Part shown: in pieces, positions 24,248 through 35,864 of the stretch | How the letters are laid out: the number at the start of each line of letters is the position of its first letter | How positions within the stretch are numbered: position 1 is the stretch's first letter | Assembly (NCBI GenBank): GCA_033439765.1 | Contig: JAULSN010000002.1 | Coordinates: 5,022,001-5,086,000 of the forward strand | Origin: Lasiosphaeria ovina | Taxonomy: Eukaryota; Ascomycota; Sordariomycetes; Sordariales; Lasiosphaeriaceae | Length of the DNA stretch: 64,000 bases | Direction: 5' to 3' | Translations under genes and position numbers: made by a program | The notes under the pieces: generated by a model | What the model saw: only the letters and a program-made list of their open reading frames with translations | Databases searched by the model: none | What the model was told of the DNA's origin: nothing

Positions 24248-25624
24248 ATGTCGTCGTCGCCTCGATCGCCCAAGCGACGACGCACTCTGGCCTCGATCAA
24301 TCCGCCAGAATCAAGTCACGTCCGCCCCGACGACTATAGCCGTGGCCCTGATGTTGGCACCATCGAAGATGACGCCCGTCCTCGCTCTTCTGGCCGCGGC
24401 GCCGACGACGACTACAGCAAAACAGCTGCGCCCTCGCTACCGCGGAGCCAACGTGGCGCCCGCAGTCCATCTCGCGAGGAGCCCATCGCGACTGCTACTG
24501 GTGCTGCTGCCGCCCCTAGTTCTGTAGCTGGCGACGCAGACCGAAAGGACCAGCACAGGCATGCGCCATCCAAGACCAAGACAAGCAAGTTCCGCTTCAA
24601 GTCCGCCCCAGCCGGGGGCTCCAGGTCAAGGCGCAGAAGCAGAAGCAGAAGCCCGTGCCACGATGCCGACGACGACGACAACGACATCGACGGCCAAGAG
24701 CGCAGCCACGACCGCCCGCGCCGCCGGCCCCGCCACCGCGGTGAAGACGACGGAGACGCCGCCGAACGCGACGACGGCCACCGGCACCACAGCAGCCATC
24801 AGCACCACCACCACCGCCGCCGCCGACGGCATCGGTCGCCCACCGCGGCGCCCGCGCCCCGCCCCGTAGAAGCGGAAGAAGAGCCCGCGCCGCTCGACCC
24901 AGAGGCCGCCTTCCGCGAGTCGCTCTTCGACGCCATGGCCGACGACGAGGGCGCCGCGTACTGGGAGGGCGTGTACGGGCAGCCTATCCACGTGTACGCG
25001 GCCGACCGGGAGCGCGGCAGCGGCGGGCCCGGCGGCGAGCTTGAGCGCATGACGGACGACGAGTACGCCGCCTACGTGCGCCAGAAGATGTGGGAGAAGA
25101 CGCACGCCGGCGCCATCGAGGAGCGCGCCCGCCGCGCCCGCGAGCGCGACGCCGCCCAGCTGCGCCAGGAGGAGGGCCGTCGCATCCAGGCCGAGATAGA
25201 GCGCAGCCTGCGCAGGGGCGAGCAGCGCCGCAAGCGGAGGGTGTGGACAGACCGCTGGGACGGCTATCTCGCGAGGTGGGCCGCGTTTGCCGGTGCCGGT
25301 GGCGGGTCTGTTGGCGTCGACGTGCCCCAAGCAAGTAGCGGTGCCGCGGCGGCAGCGGGGATCCCGTGGCCCGTCGACAGGGCGGACGGCGCGCCTGTCG
25401 ACGAGCAGTCGGTGCGGGTGTTTTTCGTCAACGGCCTCGGCCTCGACGAGCTCGGCGAGAAGGAGTCCGCCGCCCGCCTCAAGGACGAACGCGTCCGCTG
25501 GCACCCCGACAAGATGCAGCAGCGCCTCGGCGGCCACGTCGACGCCGCCACCATGCGCGACGTCACGGCCATCTTCCAGGCCATCGACGCCCTGTGGAAC
25601 GACTCCCGCAAGAGCGCTGCGTGA
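24248..25624 (+). CDS. NF-kappa-B inhibitor-like protein 1 (NFKBIL1) fungal homologue
   Basis: An intronless 458-codon gene. The first 190 residues are rich in Arg-Ser, acidic and His tracts (RSRRRSRSRSP and a His/Arg cluster near residue 180-195), typical of nuclear RNA-processing proteins. A conserved middle begins near residue 218 (DPEAAFRESLFDAMADDEGAAYWEGVYG). It is followed by a long, highly charged Arg/Glu helix (about 260-335) and a tryptophan-containing block (VWTDRWDGYLARWAAF). The C-terminus holds a J-domain-like helix with the RWHPDKMQQRLGG signature at about 410-425, which in NFKBIL1 proteins reads ERVRWHPD. The human protein is linked to mRNA processing and immunity; fungal members have no established role. 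Codon use is strongly GC-biased. Confidence 0.82.
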   Translation: MSSSPRSPKRRRTLASINPPESSHVRPDDYSRGPDVGTIEDDARPRSSGRGADDDYSKTAAPSLPRSQRGARSPSREEPIATATGAAAAPSSVAGDADRKDQHRHAPSKTKTSKFRFKSAPAGGSRSRRRSRSRSPCHDADDDDNDIDGQERSHDRPRRRPRHRGEDDGDAAERDDGHRHHSSHQHHHHRRRRRHRSPTAAPAPRPVEAEEEPAPLDPEAAFRESLFDAMADDEGAAYWEGVYGQPIHVYAADRERGSGGPGGELERMTDDEYAAYVRQKMWEKTHAGAIEERARRARERDAAQLRQEEGRRIQAEIERSLRRGEQRRKRRVWTDRWDGYLARWAAFAGAGGGSVGVDVPQASSGAAAAAGIPWPVDRADGAPVDEQSVRVFFVNGLGLDELGEKESAARLKDERVRWHPDKMQQRLGGHVDAATMRDVTAIFQAIDALWNDSRKSAA

Positions 25625-27483
25625 TTACCTTTTTCCTCTAAGTTATAGATATACATATATAAATGATACCCCCCTTTTTTTTTACTTCTTTGCTGTGTCG
25701 GTCGCAACCCGTGACATTAGATACCCCTGTGGCAGACATCGCGGAAGAGTATTGCACCCAGCAGAAGTTCATGACGTGGTGCAGCATGCTCTTGGTATTC
25801 TCGGGACATTATTTGGAGGGGAGTACGTTACGTATGGCAAGTCTCCCAGGTAGATCCAAATCCGTATTGTACCAAACTACGGAATACAGCAAAACAGTGT
25901 CTGTCCATTTGAGACATTTTACGTCTATGTCTTTGCATCCCTGCCGTTCTCGGCAGGGAGGGGCAATGCTGTATTTCTCCTTCGTTTACGGCATTTGCGA
26001 TTTATCTACGTTTGTCTCCTGCAGGTCCCTTCTTGTTACCTACCTACGTACGTATTCACGCCTTGGGGGGGGGGGGGGGGGGGGGGGGGTTGTTAGAAGA
26101 GAGACAGGATGCTTGTTGTTTGTTTGTTCAGTCTCCCACACGACGTGGCGTGGTCCCCCTTTTAACCCTGAGCGGGTGGGTGGGTTGCCGGACCAGCCGT
26201 GAGATACCCGGCACACGCACTTCATGTCCTTACCTACCTACGTAATAGAGGCAGACAAACAGATGGATAGGTAAATATACTGGCGTTCTATGCTTTGGCT
26301 AGTGTCAGCAGCCGGTTTTGAGGTTTCATGTCGTTTGCGGTTGGCGTTACACGGACAGGAACGCAACACACAGCCAGGACGGCAACGACAATGACGAGGG
26401 CGGAAACGGGAACGGAGACGGGAACGGGAACGGAACCCGGTTTTTAACCTTGTCCTAGGGAAACACCAAAATGGAAACAAGACCGCCACACTACGTGTAC
26501 TGTACTAAAGGGCGGAGGTGGAGGAGGGGGGATGACAGACAATGTGAAACCTTTTTCAATAAAGGGGTTCAGTTCAGTGTTTACTTTTTTTTTTTTTCTA
26601 CGGCAGAAATCTTGTTTTTATTTGCTTACCCGCCTGACCTTGGTGCATGTGTATCTAACATGTCACTGACACAGACGGAGACAGGCAAACCCTGCGCAAC
26701 ACTGTTCCCGCACTTGTCCGTCTCATCTTCTTGTCGTCTCCACATCTCCCAACAGTCGTTGACGTCAGTGCGGCGTCGATCGGCATAGGCCAAGATCCGT
26801 TATTTGTTATGGAACAGAAGAGGAAGGGAGCGTTGGGACAAGACAAGTTAACTGACGAAGCCGCAACCGCACAAGGGCCCTCAGCTCGTTAGCAGTTGAG
26901 GCCTGGTATGTAGGCAGACAGGTAGCAAAACGGAATTTTCCGTTTCGATTTATTATTCACTGGGGGAGGATGGACGGGATATTGCTGGTCACAGTGCTGA
27001 ATTCGGAGGGAGAGAGAGAGAGGATTCGGGGGAACACTCCACATCCGGCCGCCCTTCACTCCGTAGCTCCGTTTACACCGGGGCGGCAGACGTTGGTGGC
27101 TAGAATATGATTTGCTGCTCGAGGTTTGACGGGTACCGAGAAACTCTAGGGTGGTTGCGGTGGGTTATTGATCACGAGTTAAAAGGTACGTATTTGACAT
27201 CTTGAATGGCTGTGTAAGGTACTACTTCACAAGAAGGTTAGAACGCGGGGGGGAGAGAAGTGTATCTAGCCGAGGAGCAAAACAGGCGACGACAAGTAAA
27301 AGTGGGGGCACAACTTAAGAGATAAACCCGTTGATTGCTCATTAAAACAAATCTTATAACACAGTGAAGCACCAACCCAAAGAAATCATACAAGTAGACA
27401 TAGCGCCCATCTCTAACAGTTCACACCCTATTAATCAGCAACTCGCCCCGTAACTACCCCCCGCCATTGTCCCTCCAGTCGAT
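25625..27483. other. Intergenic, with a 25-G homopolymer
   Basis: No supported gene. The stretch contains a G25 run at 26065-26089 and a purine-rich GGAACG-type hexamer array at about 26395-26440. It separates two convergently oriented genes, so it should contain both 3' untranslated regions. Confidence 0.55.
26065..26089. repeat. Poly-G tract (25 G)
   Basis: Uninterrupted run of 25 G on the plus strand, able in principle to form G-quadruplex DNA; its exact length is also prone to sequencing error. Confidence 0.9.
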
Positions 27484-28037
27484 TTAAAAGTTGGCCAGCA
27501 TGGCGGCGCCGCCGAACAGGGCGCCGACAGCCATGGCGCCCGTCTTCATGGGAGCGGCGGCGTTGGGGCTGGTGGCGGTGGCGGCCGTGGAGCTGGCGGC
27601 GTTGCTGGCGGAGCCGACGGCGGAGCCGACGGAGCTCGTGTACGACGCGATCTCCGAGGTCAGCGAGTCGCGGGCCGAGCCCGTGGCCGTGGCGAGCACC
27701 GACGAGTACGACGACAGGCGGTCGCTGGCCTCGCTGGTGACGGACCTGATCTGCGAGCTGGCGTCCGACGTGATGGACGACAGCACCGAGCTCGAGTGCG
27801 ACGCCACGGAGCTGCCGCTGGAGAGCAGCGAGCTAAGCGACGACGACAGGCTCGACAGGTCCGAGGTGGGGATAATGCCGTTGGTGGTTGTCGTAACGTC
27901 GGTGGCGGCGACAGTTGTGGTTTGGGCCTGTGCAATGTCCCCGTCAGTAATTGTGCCGATGCCAGGTCAGGTCAACAGATGCCACATACCGAAGCCAGGG
28001 CAGCGGCAAAGCCGACGAGGATGGCAGCGCAACGCAT
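27484..28037 (-). CDS. Small Ser/Thr/Ala-rich GPI-anchored secreted protein
   Basis: Two exons, 28037-27990 and 27927-27484, give 163 residues. Exon 1 encodes exactly a signal-peptide-like start (MRCAAILVGFAAALAS) and ends at a GTATGTGG donor; exon 2 follows an ACATTGCACAG acceptor. The mature part begins AQTTTVAATDVTTTT and is dominated by Ser, Ala and Thr (SSVLSSITSDASSQ, SLTSEIASYTSSVGSA), with no obvious fold and many O-mannosylation sites. The C-terminus has small residues followed by a hydrophobic tail (TGAMAVGALFGGAAMLANF), as needed for GPI attachment. A cell-wall or plasma-membrane mannoprotein is inferred; no specific family is recognised. Confidence 0.75.
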
Positions 28038-30286
28038 TTTGGATTTGGGTTATGAAAGACTTGGTCGGTGGAAAGCGCGAGAGAGGTAGAGGGAGAAGGA
28101 TCAACGGGGGTGGATCACTAGGGAATGGTGGTGTTTGTTTGGCTTGTGTGGTTGTTTGTCAGAGGATGTTGTATGCAAACGGACAGTAAACGGGGAGAAG
28201 ATGGTTTATATACGTGTCTCGGCGGGCTGCTCCCTACCCCAGCGCAGTGCTGTCCGAGAAACAAAGGCAGGGTAGGGCAGAGCAGATCAGGGCAGGCGCC
28301 GTCATAGAGTTCAGACCAAAAGCAGATCAGCCACACCGTGGAACGCAGGGCAGCTAGGTTGCCTGCGGGTTCCCCGATGTAAGCTCGACGGTGACCCACC
28401 CTGCAAGGTAAAGGTAGTCACGGTGGTTCGCTGTTTACGTAGTGGGCTGCGATATACCAAGGTGGCGCACCAGGTCCGTTCCCGCCTGCGCACGCCGCCC
28501 AAGATAGTCCTGATCTCAAAATAACCTAACCGGGTCGGTGTGGGGGGTTCTAGGGGTGTTGCCCCAGAGACGCTGGAAGGGCCACAGAGCAGCTGCAGCC
28601 GAGGAGGGGCCATGTGGAGGCGCCCGCTGGTGGGCGGCCTCGAGAGCGATGTCATGGTTGCGTTGAAGCCGTCGGTTCTTGACTCTGCTGCCGCCTCATT
28701 TGGCGCGGGGGGGGGGCATCCGAAGCTTCTGGCCATGGCACCTTGTCTTGTTCCCTGGCCATTGTCTGCTCATAGCCAAGTGTTGACTTGACTTGGCCGA
28801 ACGAAGGCAAACATGTGTCGTCCCATGGCTACGGGCTTGTGTACATGTACAGGACGTACTTGGGTGAACCCGCGGCCCTCCCGGCAGCCCGGCGTGGCGC
28901 AAGAAGGGATACAAGACCCCCTCTTGTTCCATTAGCCCAAAGCTACTGCACGGGTGCGTGTCATTAGCTCTGCATTCCCAGGGCAAATCCCTGCCGACCC
29001 CTGCAGACCCTGCATGCCAGTCCCAAAAGCCGCTGAAGCCACACCAGCACGGCCGAGCATGGGTCCAACTCTATTCCGACCCCTCTCGAGGCACAAGATT
29101 CCATTGCGTAATGGACAAGTCAAGACGGAAGTGGCTATGTAGCGGTATCCATAGCCGTAGCCGGCCGGAGGTATATCTAGAATTAAAACCAACACTAGAG
29201 CCAGAGCCAAAGCCAAAGCCAGAGCTAGAGCCAAAGCCAAAGCCAGAGCTAGAGCCAAGCCATGGAAAAGCCAAGACAATCCACCTCAATTCGGTGGGCC
29301 CCGGCACTTGCTCCATGATGTCACCGCAACTCTGACTAGCCGCGTGTATCGGTAATATTACGAGCGAGGTCATTAAAACTCGTAATCGACTTCTTATAGG
29401 GTTTGTCACCTTCTCCCTTTTTTTCTCCTCGTCTTTGCTCGACTAATATTGTGTAATTAATTTAGGGGAACAAATAGAGATCGACGCTAGACCAACCGAT
29501 CTAGATATATCGCATCTCGCATAGAGTGTATTTTCCTCCAACTCGTCGACCCACAATATCAAGACATCCTGTTGTAGGGGTTGCGACCATATAGCTGCTG
29601 TTGCCAGAGATCCAGGTAATAAGGATACGGTCAACCCGCACAGCATGGCCAATGTGTCTGTTTTGTCTGCTGGCGTAACGGCACACCGTTACACATCCTA
29701 CTCTGTCCAGTTTCCCTCACCGAGCTTCACCAGCTGAGTCGTAAGTACACATTATTGGGGCTACCAGTATAACTATACATACTAATTTATCTTCAGGTTC
29801 AGACACCTGCCAAGTCCTACGACAGCTAGAATGTGAAACCGATGGCCTTGATCCCATCGCCGCAAAAGAAGGACTAAGGTGCATGTTGATGTGGCCGGAT
29901 TGACCGGGAAATTGGCCTGCATGAAGGAATCGATCGGGACGGATTCGTAGTGATATAACCAGCATAATTCAGCGCAGCGAATAAACCAAGGTTCACACTT
30001 ACATGGGAGATGCTCCGCAACCCGACTTCGTCGAAAGGCACAAACGTTCAACCCCCCGGGGAGGTGTAGGCCATCGCTGCCCCTCGGAACAGAAGTCTGC
30101 TTGGAGAGATAAATGGGAGCTAAGGTACATCCGTCGCTGTGCTCAACTTGGCCTTGATCCGACGCACACATCGGAGGGCGTGGCGTCAAAGCCTCTCAAG
30201 TTCGACCCCCTGAAAACCAGATGTGCATGTCGATTGAAATGCACACACAGCTGTCCGTCAATTGTTTATCTGTTTCTGCTTCCTCG
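28038..30286. other. Intergenic, with a hexamer array and an AT-rich island
   Basis: No supported gene. The left part is the promoter of the GPI-protein gene. A minisatellite of AGAGCC/AAAGCC units lies at about 29196-29261. From about 29330 to 30000 base composition turns AT-richer and no frame is clearly coding; fragments on the minus strand around 29450-29690 look faintly protein-like but are interrupted, as a decayed insertion would be. Confidence 0.5.
29196..29261. repeat. AGAGCC/AAAGCC hexanucleotide minisatellite
   Basis: About eleven imperfect hexamers in tandem, forming higher-order pairs (AGAGCC plus AAAGCC AAAGCC). Antisense translation gives an artefactual Leu-Ala repeat. Confidence 0.9.
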
Positions 30287-32893
30287 TTAAATGTCTCGGT
30301 ACGGCGAGATACCCTTTTTGAGTTGTTGCACAATCTCGGCCGCGTATTCCAAACTGTTGGTGACAAAGTCGTAGCGCTTGCTTTCAGTAGCCTTGTAGAC
30401 GACGAGCTGGTTTCACCCCTAGTTAGCGACTCGCCACGATCCGTCTTCTTGTTAGGCGCCTTGTCTCATCACGTACCTTGAAGTTGGTGGGGTGCTTGCG
30501 CGAGACCTTGCACCCGACGACGTTGCTGAAGTGGACCGTCGTCGTCTTCCCGTCGCTCTCGACCATCTTCCCACCCGACGCTGGCATGATGTGGATGTAC
30601 TCGCCGTCAATGGCGAAGAGCTTCTCCGACAGCAGCCGCATTGGCTGCTTCCGCCAGACCGTGTATTTCTTATAGTTGGAGCCGACGCCGAGCTCGTCTT
30701 GCTTTAGTGCCTCCTTGGCGAGTGGGTGAGTCCCCATGATCTTGGCCCTTTTCGACTTGCTCCAACTCGCGTTGTCCGCAAAGAGGAGTGGTCTGGGCGA
30801 CGAGCTGCTCGGTGAGCCCGTCATGGTCAGTGGCCCGTCCGTGGCAAACCGGCGCCTGTAGAGGTCTAGGTCCGTCACATTTCCGAGCGAGGCAACGGTG
30901 CGGTCCAGTAGCACCACCGTCCCCGAGTTTGGTACTTTTAGCACGTGGTTCGCCTTGTCCAGCTGCCTCTTCCGACACGCCGTGTCGAGGACCTCGGCCA
31001 GCCACGTTCCTGTCGTCACATCGAGCGTGATCATTTGCCCCGGTGCAACGTCGGCTGAGTGAATGTGAATGCGCAGGAGCTTCTTTTCCCCGCGGGCCGT
31101 GTTCTGCGACGACGCAGGTTGCGCTGGCTGCGGCATGTCGGCAAACATGGACGTGTCCGCGCGGTACGTCGTGTTGAGGAGCGGGTTCTCACGGGGCTGT
31201 GCGAGAAGCTGCTGCTGCAAGACGGCGTCTGGCCGTGGCGTGTTCCGAGGTGTTAGATCCTTGTCATCGGGCTCCTCGGCCACTGCCTCTTGCTCAAACT
31301 GCGGCGTCATGCGCTGGTTCTCGGCAAACTCCGACTCGGAGGCCTGTACCAAGGCAAATATGTCGTAGACTTTGGAGTTTGAACGCGACCGCCCGGCTTT
31401 GTTGTTTGCCGTCGTGAACGAAGTGAGTTGCTTCCTGCGGTCCAGCGGCGGGAAGTCGTCGTCCACCTCGCCATCTTCTTCCACCATCCGCAGCGTCCAC
31501 CAATTGACGTTGAGCTTGTCGCTAGGGAGTGTAGGCTCCAGCTTCTCCTCATTGTACCGCCAGAGGCTGAGTCCGATCAAATCAGTCACTGTCACTGACC
31601 TGTCTCCACCTTCACCCTGGTGTACGGTCCGGCGAATGAGTACTTCAAAGGGCTTCGAAGGGTTTTTGGAAAAGGGCGAGTAAATGCGGAGCATGATGGG
31701 GCTTGGATCGCCCTGGCCCGAAAGCGAGGCAAAGCCGTCAAATGGAAGGGCCGGCTTCGTCTTCTTTGCCTTCAAGGCCGCAGAGAGCAGGCTTTTGGGT
31801 TGGAGCATGCTGAGGGGCCTGATGGTGCTCATTGGGCGCGGAGGCGGCAGATCGCCCATTGATACCTGCAGCGGGGCAGGTATCGCGGACTTGCGGATGG
31901 TCAACCTCCTTGTAAATTCCCGAGGTGGCGTGCCTACTACTTGGTCTCGGGGCGACGTGTTCATGGCGTGCTTGACAGTGTCCAAGATGGAGGCAGACCC
32001 AAGGCTCTCGAGGAACGCCGAGGACATGTCGGAACCGTCTGAGTCCTCGTCTTCGTCGTCGTCTTCCTCCTCCTCGGGGAGAAGATCGCTCTCGTGACGC
32101 CTGATGCCCATGGTCGGCTCGGCAATGGTCGGCTTGGGGGGCACCTTGGGACCACCGCGGCCGGCCGCACGAGCCGCTTCCCTCTGCTTGTGAAAGCCCG
32201 ACGCATCGAATTCGTTCTCCGAGGACATTTCGCTGCTGGTCACGGTGTCGCGGCGTGCCCGCTCCTTGACCGTCTCGAGGGCGGATTGGGAGCCCCGTCT
32301 GGGGGCAGGCTTGGGCGACGAGAGGGTGGTGGTCTGGCGGAGGGTGGACGACTGAAGCGGTGAGGAGCCGGATCGATTGCGCAGGGGCATCTTTGCAAAT
32401 TTTATCTGCTGGGCGGCGCGCTGGTCCGGCTCGTCATCACTCTCGTCGCTCAGGTCGCTACTGTCATCGTCTTCCATCTGCTCTCGGCGCCTCCGCCGCT
32501 TGGTGGCCATGCCGGGGCCGACCGTGTCGGATGCTCCGCCACCGCCAAACAACCCCCCCTCATCACCCTCATCTTCAAGCGATAGGCCAGCTACTCGCGG
32601 GGCTTGGAAGTATTCGGATGCGACGGCAGTGGGGATTGGGGGCGAATGGGTCCGCTTGATGAGCGCCGGGTTGGGGCGCCAGCCGGCCGACTTGAAAGGG
32701 GGGGCATTGAGAAAGCTCTCGTTCAGGGTGAAGAGGCGCTCCCCGACGCCGTCGGCCACATCGTTGAGGTAACTGGTACGCAGTTGGTAGAGGACCAGAC
32801 TAAATGAAGAGGGAATATCGAAGTCAGCGGCCTTCCAGCAACCAACAAGGGATGAATCGGAGCCACATACTCCTCGACCTGTATCATAGACAT
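30287..32893 (-). CDS. sin1: Target of rapamycin complex 2 subunit Sin1/Avo1
   Basis: Three exons, 32893-32871, 32799-30477 and 30406-30287, all in phase, give 821 residues. The 23-nt first exon restores the family N-terminus, so that the protein starts MSMIQVEDLVLYQLRTSYL, matching the conserved opening of fungal Sin1 proteins. Residues about 60-340 are disordered and acidic/Ser-rich. The CRIM domain, which recruits AGC-kinase substrates to TORC2, spans roughly 355-490 (LPFDGFASLSG, VTDLIGLSLWRYNEEKLEP, WWTLRMVEEDGEVDDDFPPL). A Raf-like Ras-binding domain follows at about 580-650 (LLRIHIHSADV). A PH domain, expected to bind membrane phosphoinositides, runs from about 710 to the end, completed by the last exon (YDFVTNSLEYAAEIVQQLKK). 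It lies head-to-head with the PRCC-family gene. Confidence 0.95.
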
Positions 32894-33755
32894 GACCAAT
32901 GCCTCTGCCGCTTGGTACGGAAATCGCGCGTAGTTGTTTGTATCTGCGGTTGCCAAACACAGTCGCAGGTGCAGTTGTGATCGCTGTCCCCAATGGGCCG
33001 TTCCTGGTAGTTGTGCTTCCGCCCTTGAGCGATACCGTACTGTAGGTAGTTATAGACTTAAACCACCTGCAGCTGGCACCACATGACGGCGCGAGAGGAG
33101 GGCCTTTGCAAAAGCAATTGGGCTGTCAACATCGAAGGGTGTACTGTGTAACTGTGTTAGGGAAAACAGCGAGAGCAAATGGCACTTTTCCGTCCCAACA
33201 CCAGGTGGAAGAAAGGCGCGGTTCTGAGCCGTCGAACAGAAGGACGTGGGGGACGCCTGTCTTGTTGAGACATGCCCTGCGCTCCCAGCACTAGCGGCAG
33301 CCGCATTTGCGGGGATGCAGCTCTGCGGCGTCGAATGTTCCCTGTGAGTATTCGTACTGTGTATTCATGTATGGAAGGACATTGTAACACGTAGAGGTTC
33401 AGCACACAAGGCAAAGTGAGTATCCGTACCGGTGTTGATGAAAAACTCCATTCGCAGCCATCGGGCTTGCCATACACATATTTGTATCTTTTTCATGACC
33501 CTAAATTGAGAGGTTATTCTGAAGCCTAGGGTCTTGTACGTATTCCGTGAATGTTTCGATACATGCATACACAGTACGCAGACCGGTAATCTTGGTGGGG
33601 TACATGCACGCCCCACTTTATTTTAGGCAGGCCTGACCGTGGGGCTCTACAATAACAAGACGTTTACCTGTGGCTTTCTGGGGGTGACAACCTCGCAACA
33701 TCCTTCGCCGACGACGTCAATCACGGAAAGAACGTAGCCGCGCACCGTGAAAAAG
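32894..33755. promoter_or_regulatory. Shared 862-bp divergent promoter region
   Basis: The start codons of sin1 (minus, 32893) and the PRCC-family gene (plus, 33756) face away from each other across this stretch. No convincing ORF lies inside, and no individual factor site can be assigned. Confidence 0.5.
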
Positions 33756-34973
33756 ATGGCTCTCGTCGACTACTCTGACTCGGACGAGTCCGACTCTGAA
33801 GTTGCGCAGCAGCCCAAGGACGCCAAACCGGCTGCCGCGACGACGGCGACATCAAAAAAGCCATTTCAAAAGCTCATCGACAAGGGCAAGATCATGGTCC
33901 AGCTCCCGACCGCCGCCGGCAGTACCAGCGAGGACGCCCCAGAGCCCCCAGCTAAGCGGGCCAAGACGACAGCCAACGGTAGCAGCCGCTTCAGCAGTTT
34001 CGGTTCGTTCTTGCCACCGCCAAAGGCAGCTGCAGCTGCAGCAAAGGCCCCAGCGACGAAGACTGGCGGCAGCCCGCTGCGGCCTGGAGTGAACTTGAAG
34101 ACGGGCGCGGAACCCGCATTTTCCCGCGGAGGCGAGGACTACGACCAAGCAGCTTCCTCCGGACCGAGGAAAGGCCCAGCAGGACCGTCGATCCCCGAAG
34201 GCCAAAAGCCCGAGTCGGAAATCAAATTTGTCGGCAAACCGCTCATGTTCAAGCCGCTGTCCGTGTCGCGGAAGCCAGTCAAGAAAAAGGTTCCTGCCGC
34301 AGTCAAGCCCGGCGCTTCGGGGACTTCAAACGAGAACAAGGCTGCGGCAAAGGCACCCGAAGAGCCGCCGCAGAAGAAGAAAGTATCGCTCTTTTCTATG
34401 GGCGAAGAGGAAGAAGAGGCAGGTGAGAGCAGCGCCCCGTCCCACTCTGCTGCTGGCGCTAGCGCTCTGTCAGACGGCGGCGCGTCCTACGAGCCCATGT
34501 TTGGCCAAGACGCAGACAGCCACGAAGCCGAGGAGGCGTCATCGCTGGGCGGCGCATACGAATACGACGACTCCTCTCACTACGGACAGCAGCAGCAACA
34601 AGCTGCAACACTCGCGCCCACGCAGCAACAGCCACAATCACTCAGCTCGATCGCCGACGGCCTCGAGCTGTCGGCGCATGCGCGGCGGGAGCTCTTTGGA
34701 CGCGGCGGTAACATGGGTAACAACAACAGTGGCAGCGGAGCCAACGCGCGTGTCATCAACTTCAACATGGAGCAGGAGTACGAGCACAACGAGGCGCTGC
34801 GCGCGTCGGGCGAGCAGCAGGTGTACAACCCCGTGCGCGCCATCGCGCCCGGCAAGCACAGCCTGCGCCAGATGGTCAACATGGCGCAGAACAACCAGAC
34901 GGCGCTGCAAGACAGCTTCGCCCAGGGCCGCAACAACCGCCAAGACGCGGCCAGCCGGTACGGATGGAAGTGA
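33756..34973 (+). CDS. PRCC-family protein (mitotic checkpoint/MAD2B-interacting, splicing-associated)
   Basis: A single exon of 405 codons from the ATG at 33756. The N-terminus reads MALVDYSDSDESDSE, the characteristic acidic opening of PRCC-domain proteins. A disordered Ala/Pro/Lys-rich middle follows, including SSRFSSFGSFLPPPKAA and SEIKFVGKPLMFKPLSVSR. The conserved C-terminal block (about 325-405) contains INFNMEQEYEHNE and KHSLRQMVNMAQNNQTALQD, and ends with SRYGWK, matching the family's C-terminal signature. The human homologue shuttles MAD2B to the nucleus and associates with spliceosomes; the fungal role is inferred. A Gln/Ala-rich segment lies around residue 280-300. It is divergent from sin1. 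Confidence 0.9.
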   Translation: MALVDYSDSDESDSEVAQQPKDAKPAAATTATSKKPFQKLIDKGKIMVQLPTAAGSTSEDAPEPPAKRAKTTANGSSRFSSFGSFLPPPKAAAAAAKAPATKTGGSPLRPGVNLKTGAEPAFSRGGEDYDQAASSGPRKGPAGPSIPEGQKPESEIKFVGKPLMFKPLSVSRKPVKKKVPAAVKPGASGTSNENKAAAKAPEEPPQKKKVSLFSMGEEEEEAGESSAPSHSAAGASALSDGGASYEPMFGQDADSHEAEEASSLGGAYEYDDSSHYGQQQQQAATLAPTQQQPQSLSSIADGLELSAHARRELFGRGGNMGNNNSGSGANARVINFNMEQEYEHNEALRASGEQQVYNPVRAIAPGKHSLRQMVNMAQNNQTALQDSFAQGRNNRQDAASRYGWK

Positions 34974-35864
34974 TTTTTTCTTTCTGTTTTATTACTCAAG
35001 TGAACATGTATGAGTATGAGAAAGTGTGTGTGTTTGTGGTTATGGCATGCTCGTCGCATGAAGACAGGGCAATGCAGTCAGTCTATCATACACCTAGGGG
35101 AGAGCGAGCAGGCGACGGCGGCAGTTGCGGAATGAAGCCTCTGTCAGAAAGAGTTTGATGATCAACGATAATACCCTGCCCTGCCCTGATCGATAATAGT
35201 CCGCGAGCAGTGATGGACGGAAGAAGGCATTCAGCAGAACGGGAGGAAAGGGGCAGCAACAAGATGAGCAGACTGACTGCCTGTCCATGGTTTATCACAG
35301 CACCGGCGTCTTTGGTGTCATGTCTCGGGTCCGAGTTTTGTAAGAAGTCATAACCGAGTTAGTTCCCTGCCACGCTTACCTACATATCTACCTAGGTTAC
35401 TTCGCATCTAAGTCTGTACCCCATCGATGCATCGATGAACGGGTTAGGCTTAGAAGAGAAGTAAGCAGGCACGGTGCTCACCCATAAAATAATGAAATAA
35501 GCAAATAATATGAAGGTATCCGGTGGTGTGGTGTGATAATGATAATGGTTGCTACGTACGTATCTTGGTTGCGGCCTTGAGGCTCTCTGTTCTCTTTGTC
35601 CCCTCCCACTCACTCACCCCCTTTTCTCTCATCCTCACTCGCATTGTCCCGGGAACGTGATACCAGAAAACAAAAAGTGTATCTGTTCGCCAATCATGAC
35701 ATATATATATGTATACATATTGACAGTGTTTTTATCTCCTTTCCCCGTCCAACTTTGGGTATGATTAAAAGCGGTAAAAATATGTACGGGCGAACAGGAT
35801 GATAAAATAACAAAAAGCTAGGGGCGAGAGACAACAACCAAAAAAAAAAAAAAGGATGGTTCAT
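34974..35864. other. Convergent intergenic region
   Basis: No supported gene. It should contain the 3' ends of the PRCC-family gene and of the minus-strand gene that stops at 35865. Near the right end is a run of 14 A (about 35840-35853) and AT-rich DNA. Confidence 0.5.

Noticed and set aside
24626..25537. A 303-codon frame antisense to the NFKBIL1-like gene
   Set aside because: It mirrors the strong third-position GC bias of the sense gene, giving Ala/Val/Leu-rich low complexity; the sense frame has the conserved motifs.
28932..29279. Leu-Ala repeat protein on the minus strand
   Set aside because: It is only the antisense reading of the AGAGCC/AAAGCC minisatellite.
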